From an uncultured Collinsella sp. (GTDB taxonomy: Bacteria; Actinomycetota; Coriobacteriia; Coriobacteriales; Coriobacteriaceae): 17,084 nucleotides of DNA. The first letter of the stretch is position 1. Each line of letters starts with the position of its first letter. Location: assembly GCA_900547125.1 (NCBI GenBank), contig URFU01000036.1, positions 1 to 17,084 on the forward strand, written 5' to 3'. The notes under the pieces were generated by a model, which was given only the letters and a program-made list of their open reading frames with translations, had not been told where the DNA came from and did not search any database. A program made the translations under genes and the position numbers. Below are positions 15,021 to 17,084 of this stretch, one piece after another.

Positions 15021-16154
15021 GTGACAACCACGCAAGCCCCAGAAAAGACGCCCAACGCGTTCCAACGCGGCGTCAACGCGGTCATCGACCTGCTGTCTTC
15101 GTTCTTCCTCCCGATCATCAACCTGCTCGTCTCCGTCGGCATCCTCAAGGGCATCCTGACGCTTCTGCAGGTCTCGGGCATGGTCACCGACGACTCGACC
15201 ACGTATGCGATCCTCAACGCGATGGCCGACTCTCTGTTCTACTTCATCCCGGTGTTTCTTGCTTACACCTCGTCAAAGCGCTTCGATGTTGACACGGTGA
15301 CCGCCGTCCTTCTCGGCTGCATCCTGGTGTATCCGTCCATCACCACCATCATGGCGGCGGACGCGCCCGTCTATCTGTTTGGCCTCGAGCTCTCGAAGGC
15401 GACGTACTCCAGCTCCGTCATCCCCATCCTTCTTGCCATCTACTGCGCGAGCTGGGTCCAGAAGGCCTGCTACAAGATCATCCCCGAGACCTTCCGCGGC
15501 CTGTTCACGCCGCCTATCACGATCATCGTTATCGTCCCGCTCACCCTGGCCGTCTTCGGCCCCCTCGGCACCATCGTGGGCGGTTGGCTCGCGCAGGGCT
15601 ACGAGGCCGTATACAACCTCTCGCCGCTCGTCGCCGGCGCGCTAATCGGCGCGTTCCAGCCGTTCCTCGTCATCCTCGGCCTGCACTGGGCCCTGTTCCC
15701 CATTGCCATGAACAACGTCGCGGTCTACGGCTTCGACACCATCATGGCCCTGTTCGGTGGCGCGATCTTCGCCCAGGGCGGTGCCGCGCTCGCCGTCGCC
15801 CTCAAGACCAAGAACAAGAAGTTCCGCTCCCAGGCGATCTCCGCCTCGCTCACCACGCTGCTGGGCATCACCGAGCCCGCGATGTACGGCGTGAACCTGC
15901 GCCTCAAGAAGCCCATGGTCTGCGCATGCGTCGCCGGCGGCATTGGCTCCGCCGTGGCAGGCCTGTTCGGTTGCGCGGGCACCGCCTTCGCTTTGCCCGC
16001 GCTCACCACGCTGCCCGTCTTCATGAGCCGCGCGTTCGTTCCCTTCTGCATCTCGCTGGCGCTCGCCTTTGGCCTCGCCTTCCTGTTCACGCTCTTCGTC
16101 CCGATCGACGACGTGACCGAGGAGGAGATGGAGGCCGAGGAGCAGTCCGCCTAG
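15021..16154 (+). CDS. stand-alone PTS EIIC permease (glucose/beta-glucoside superfamily)
   Basis: A 377-aa integral membrane protein with about ten hydrophobic segments. It carries the EIIC signatures of the glucose/beta-glucoside class: the conserved His in LGLHWALFPI (His222) and the GITEP loop (282-286, followed by AMYGVNLRLKKP) involved in sugar recognition. No EIIB domain with its phospho-Cys and no EIIA domain is fused, and none is next to it, although both normally accompany such permeases. It may borrow an EIIB from elsewhere or work as a phosphorylation-independent carrier. The GTG start has AAAGGAG 7-8 nt upstream and follows the dehydratase by 39 nt. The substrate is presumably what the neighbouring dehydratase and amidohydrolase process. 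Confidence 0.88.
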   Translation: MTTTQAPEKTPNAFQRGVNAVIDLLSSFFLPIINLLVSVGILKGILTLLQVSGMVTDDSTTYAILNAMADSLFYFIPVFLAYTSSKRFDVDTVTAVLLGCILVYPSITTIMAADAPVYLFGLELSKATYSSSVIPILLAIYCASWVQKACYKIIPETFRGLFTPPITIIVIVPLTLAVFGPLGTIVGGWLAQGYEAVYNLSPLVAGALIGAFQPFLVILGLHWALFPIAMNNVAVYGFDTIMALFGGAIFAQGGAALAVALKTKNKKFRSQAISASLTTLLGITEPAMYGVNLRLKKPMVCACVAGGIGSAVAGLFGCAGTAFALPALTTLPVFMSRAFVPFCISLALAFGLAFLFTLFVPIDDVTEEEMEAEEQSA

Positions 16155-16285
16155 CGTCCGGATTGCAAGGCCACTCTATGTCCCGCGCCTGCGGGTTCGA
16201 CTGGAGGTGGTGCCCACCTGGCAGCAAAGCGTATCCGTCACTGACCATATATCCATTAGACATTGTTTGACGTAAGGAGAACAAA
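16155..16285 (+). other. 131-nt gap within the operon, with a small hairpin
   Basis: It contains a 6-bp hairpin AGGTGG-TGC-CCACCT (16205-16219) without a following T-run, so it is not a terminator. It may instead affect mRNA stability or processing between the EIIC and amidohydrolase genes. An isolated T-arm-like GCGGGTTCGAC lies just before it (16191-16201). I see no separate promoter with confidence; an internal start cannot be excluded. Confidence 0.4.
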
Positions 16286-17084
16286 ATGAAGAAGATCGAC
16301 GCACACGCCCACGTCTTTGACCACATCGGCTCCATGGGCAAGGCCGGAGAGCTGCGCCCCCTGGGCAACGGCAACTGTCGCTGGGCCACCGGCGAAGAGT
16401 TCCGTATCATCCCCGAGGGCAAGGGAGACAAGGAGTACCTCGTTGAGACCTTCATGGACGTCATGGACGAAAACGACGTCGAGAAGGCCATCCTGCTGCA
16501 GGGCGTCCTGTACGGCCTGCAGAACGAGTACGCCATGGAATGCGCCGAGAAGTACCCTGACCGCTTCAAAGCCGCGGTCATGCTCGACCCCTTCTGCCGC
16601 TGCGCCCAGCAGATCCTCGAGCACTTCATCAACGATCTGCACGCCCACGTCTTCAAGTTCGAGGTCTCTGTGGGCGGCGGCCTTTCCGGCTACCACCGCG
16701 ATTTCGCGGTCGACGGCCCCGAGATGACGGTCCTCATCGACAGGATCGCCCAGGTCGAGGACGCCACTCTGGTGCTCGACATCGGCAGCCCCAACCAGTC
16801 CAGCTGCCAGCCCGAGGCCGTATATCGCCTGGCCAAGAAGTACCCCGGCCTGCACATTGTCGTCTGCCACCTGCTCGCCCCGTCCCTTGAGGACGGCGAC
16901 GTCCTCAAGTGTGCGCTTCCGTACCTCGCCCACGATAACGTCTGGGTCGACCTCTCCGCGCTGCCCTGGAACGTCGCTCCCGAGGCCTACCCGTATCCCA
17001 CCGCGCTCGAGTACATCGCGATGGCGAAGGACGTCCTGGGCGCCGCCAAGATCATCTGGGGCACCGACTCCCCCTGTGTCCTCA
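16286..17084 (+). CDS. amidohydrolase-2 family (lactonase-like) metal-dependent hydrolase, partial
   Basis: The frame is open to the window edge (266 codons seen). The N-terminus reads MKKIDAHAHVF: the His7/His9 metal-binding pair of the amidohydrolase superfamily. Later landmarks are Lys124 in VFKFEVS, His195 in IVVCHLL and the C-terminal-strand Asp261 in IWGTDSP, the order expected for a TIM-barrel PF04909 enzyme. Known members hydrolyse sugar lactones or decarboxylate/hydrolyse carbonyl acids, so a lactonase feeding the dehydratase is plausible but unproven. The strand-5 region reads LVLDIGSPN where many lactonases have His. The ATG has AAGGAG 6 nt upstream. The C-terminus and any further operon genes lie beyond the window. 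Confidence 0.85.
   Translation, partial: MKKIDAHAHVFDHIGSMGKAGELRPLGNGNCRWATGEEFRIIPEGKGDKEYLVETFMDVMDENDVEKAILLQGVLYGLQNEYAMECAEKYPDRFKAAVMLDPFCRCAQQILEHFINDLHAHVFKFEVSVGGGLSGYHRDFAVDGPEMTVLIDRIAQVEDATLVLDIGSPNQSSCQPEAVYRLAKKYPGLHIVVCHLLAPSLEDGDVLKCALPYLAHDNVWVDLSALPWNVAPEAYPYPTALEYIAMAKDVLGAAKIIWGTDSPCVL

Overview
The window looks like chromosome of a moderately GC-rich Gram-positive actinobacterium of the class Coriobacteriia, most likely Collinsella or a close relative. This rests on the style of the proteins (OmpR/HK pair, M29 aminopeptidase, TSCPD protein, Tat-lipoprotein, UxaA-type dehydratase), strong AGGAG ribosome sites and frequent GTG starts. No database search was possible, so the genus is an inference.

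Layout. 1-495 holds no confident gene, only a doubtful 75-codon reading frame. 495-660 is a decayed tandem copy of a tRNA-Lys 3' end joined to a run of small hairpins and a terminator, next to an intact tRNA-Lys(TTT) on the minus strand. From 779 to 7649 everything is on the minus strand: an M29 aminopeptidase; purC followed by a basic two-TM membrane protein whose GTG start directly follows the purC stop codon; an OmpR-type response regulator with its histidine kinase 11 nt downstream; and a TSCPD-domain protein whose stop codon overlaps the start of a Tat-exported lipoprotein. 7763-10395 is an extracytoplasmic solute-binding lipoprotein overlapping (ATGA) a membrane GGDEF protein. The GGDEF gene has one in-frame TAG at codon 154 with both sides in the same frame, so it is probably a recent nonsense pseudogene. 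purB (10534-11880) follows, with its own terminator.

11984-12300 is a second palindromic mosaic, this time beside tRNA-Gly(CCC). It contains an exact 18-nt copy of that tRNA's 3' end, two copies of a 59-nt unit, several perfect hairpins with a TTC loop, and a T-arm-like sequence facing the other way. Its order of parts matches the mosaic beside tRNA-Lys, which suggests a recurrent tRNA-associated small element.

From 12500 to the right edge is an accessory catabolic locus: an IclR regulator on the minus strand, a 199-bp divergent intergenic region with a near-perfect 28-bp palindrome, and a plus-strand operon encoding a UxaA/altronate-dehydratase-like enzyme, a PTS EIIC permease with no EIIB or EIIA, and an amidohydrolase-2 (lactonase-like) enzyme cut off by the window edge. 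Together they look like an IclR-controlled uptake and breakdown pathway for a sugar acid or related carbohydrate. The substrate cannot be named from sequence. The plus-strand genes are more C/G-ending than their neighbours, compatible with acquisition as a unit beside tRNA-Gly.
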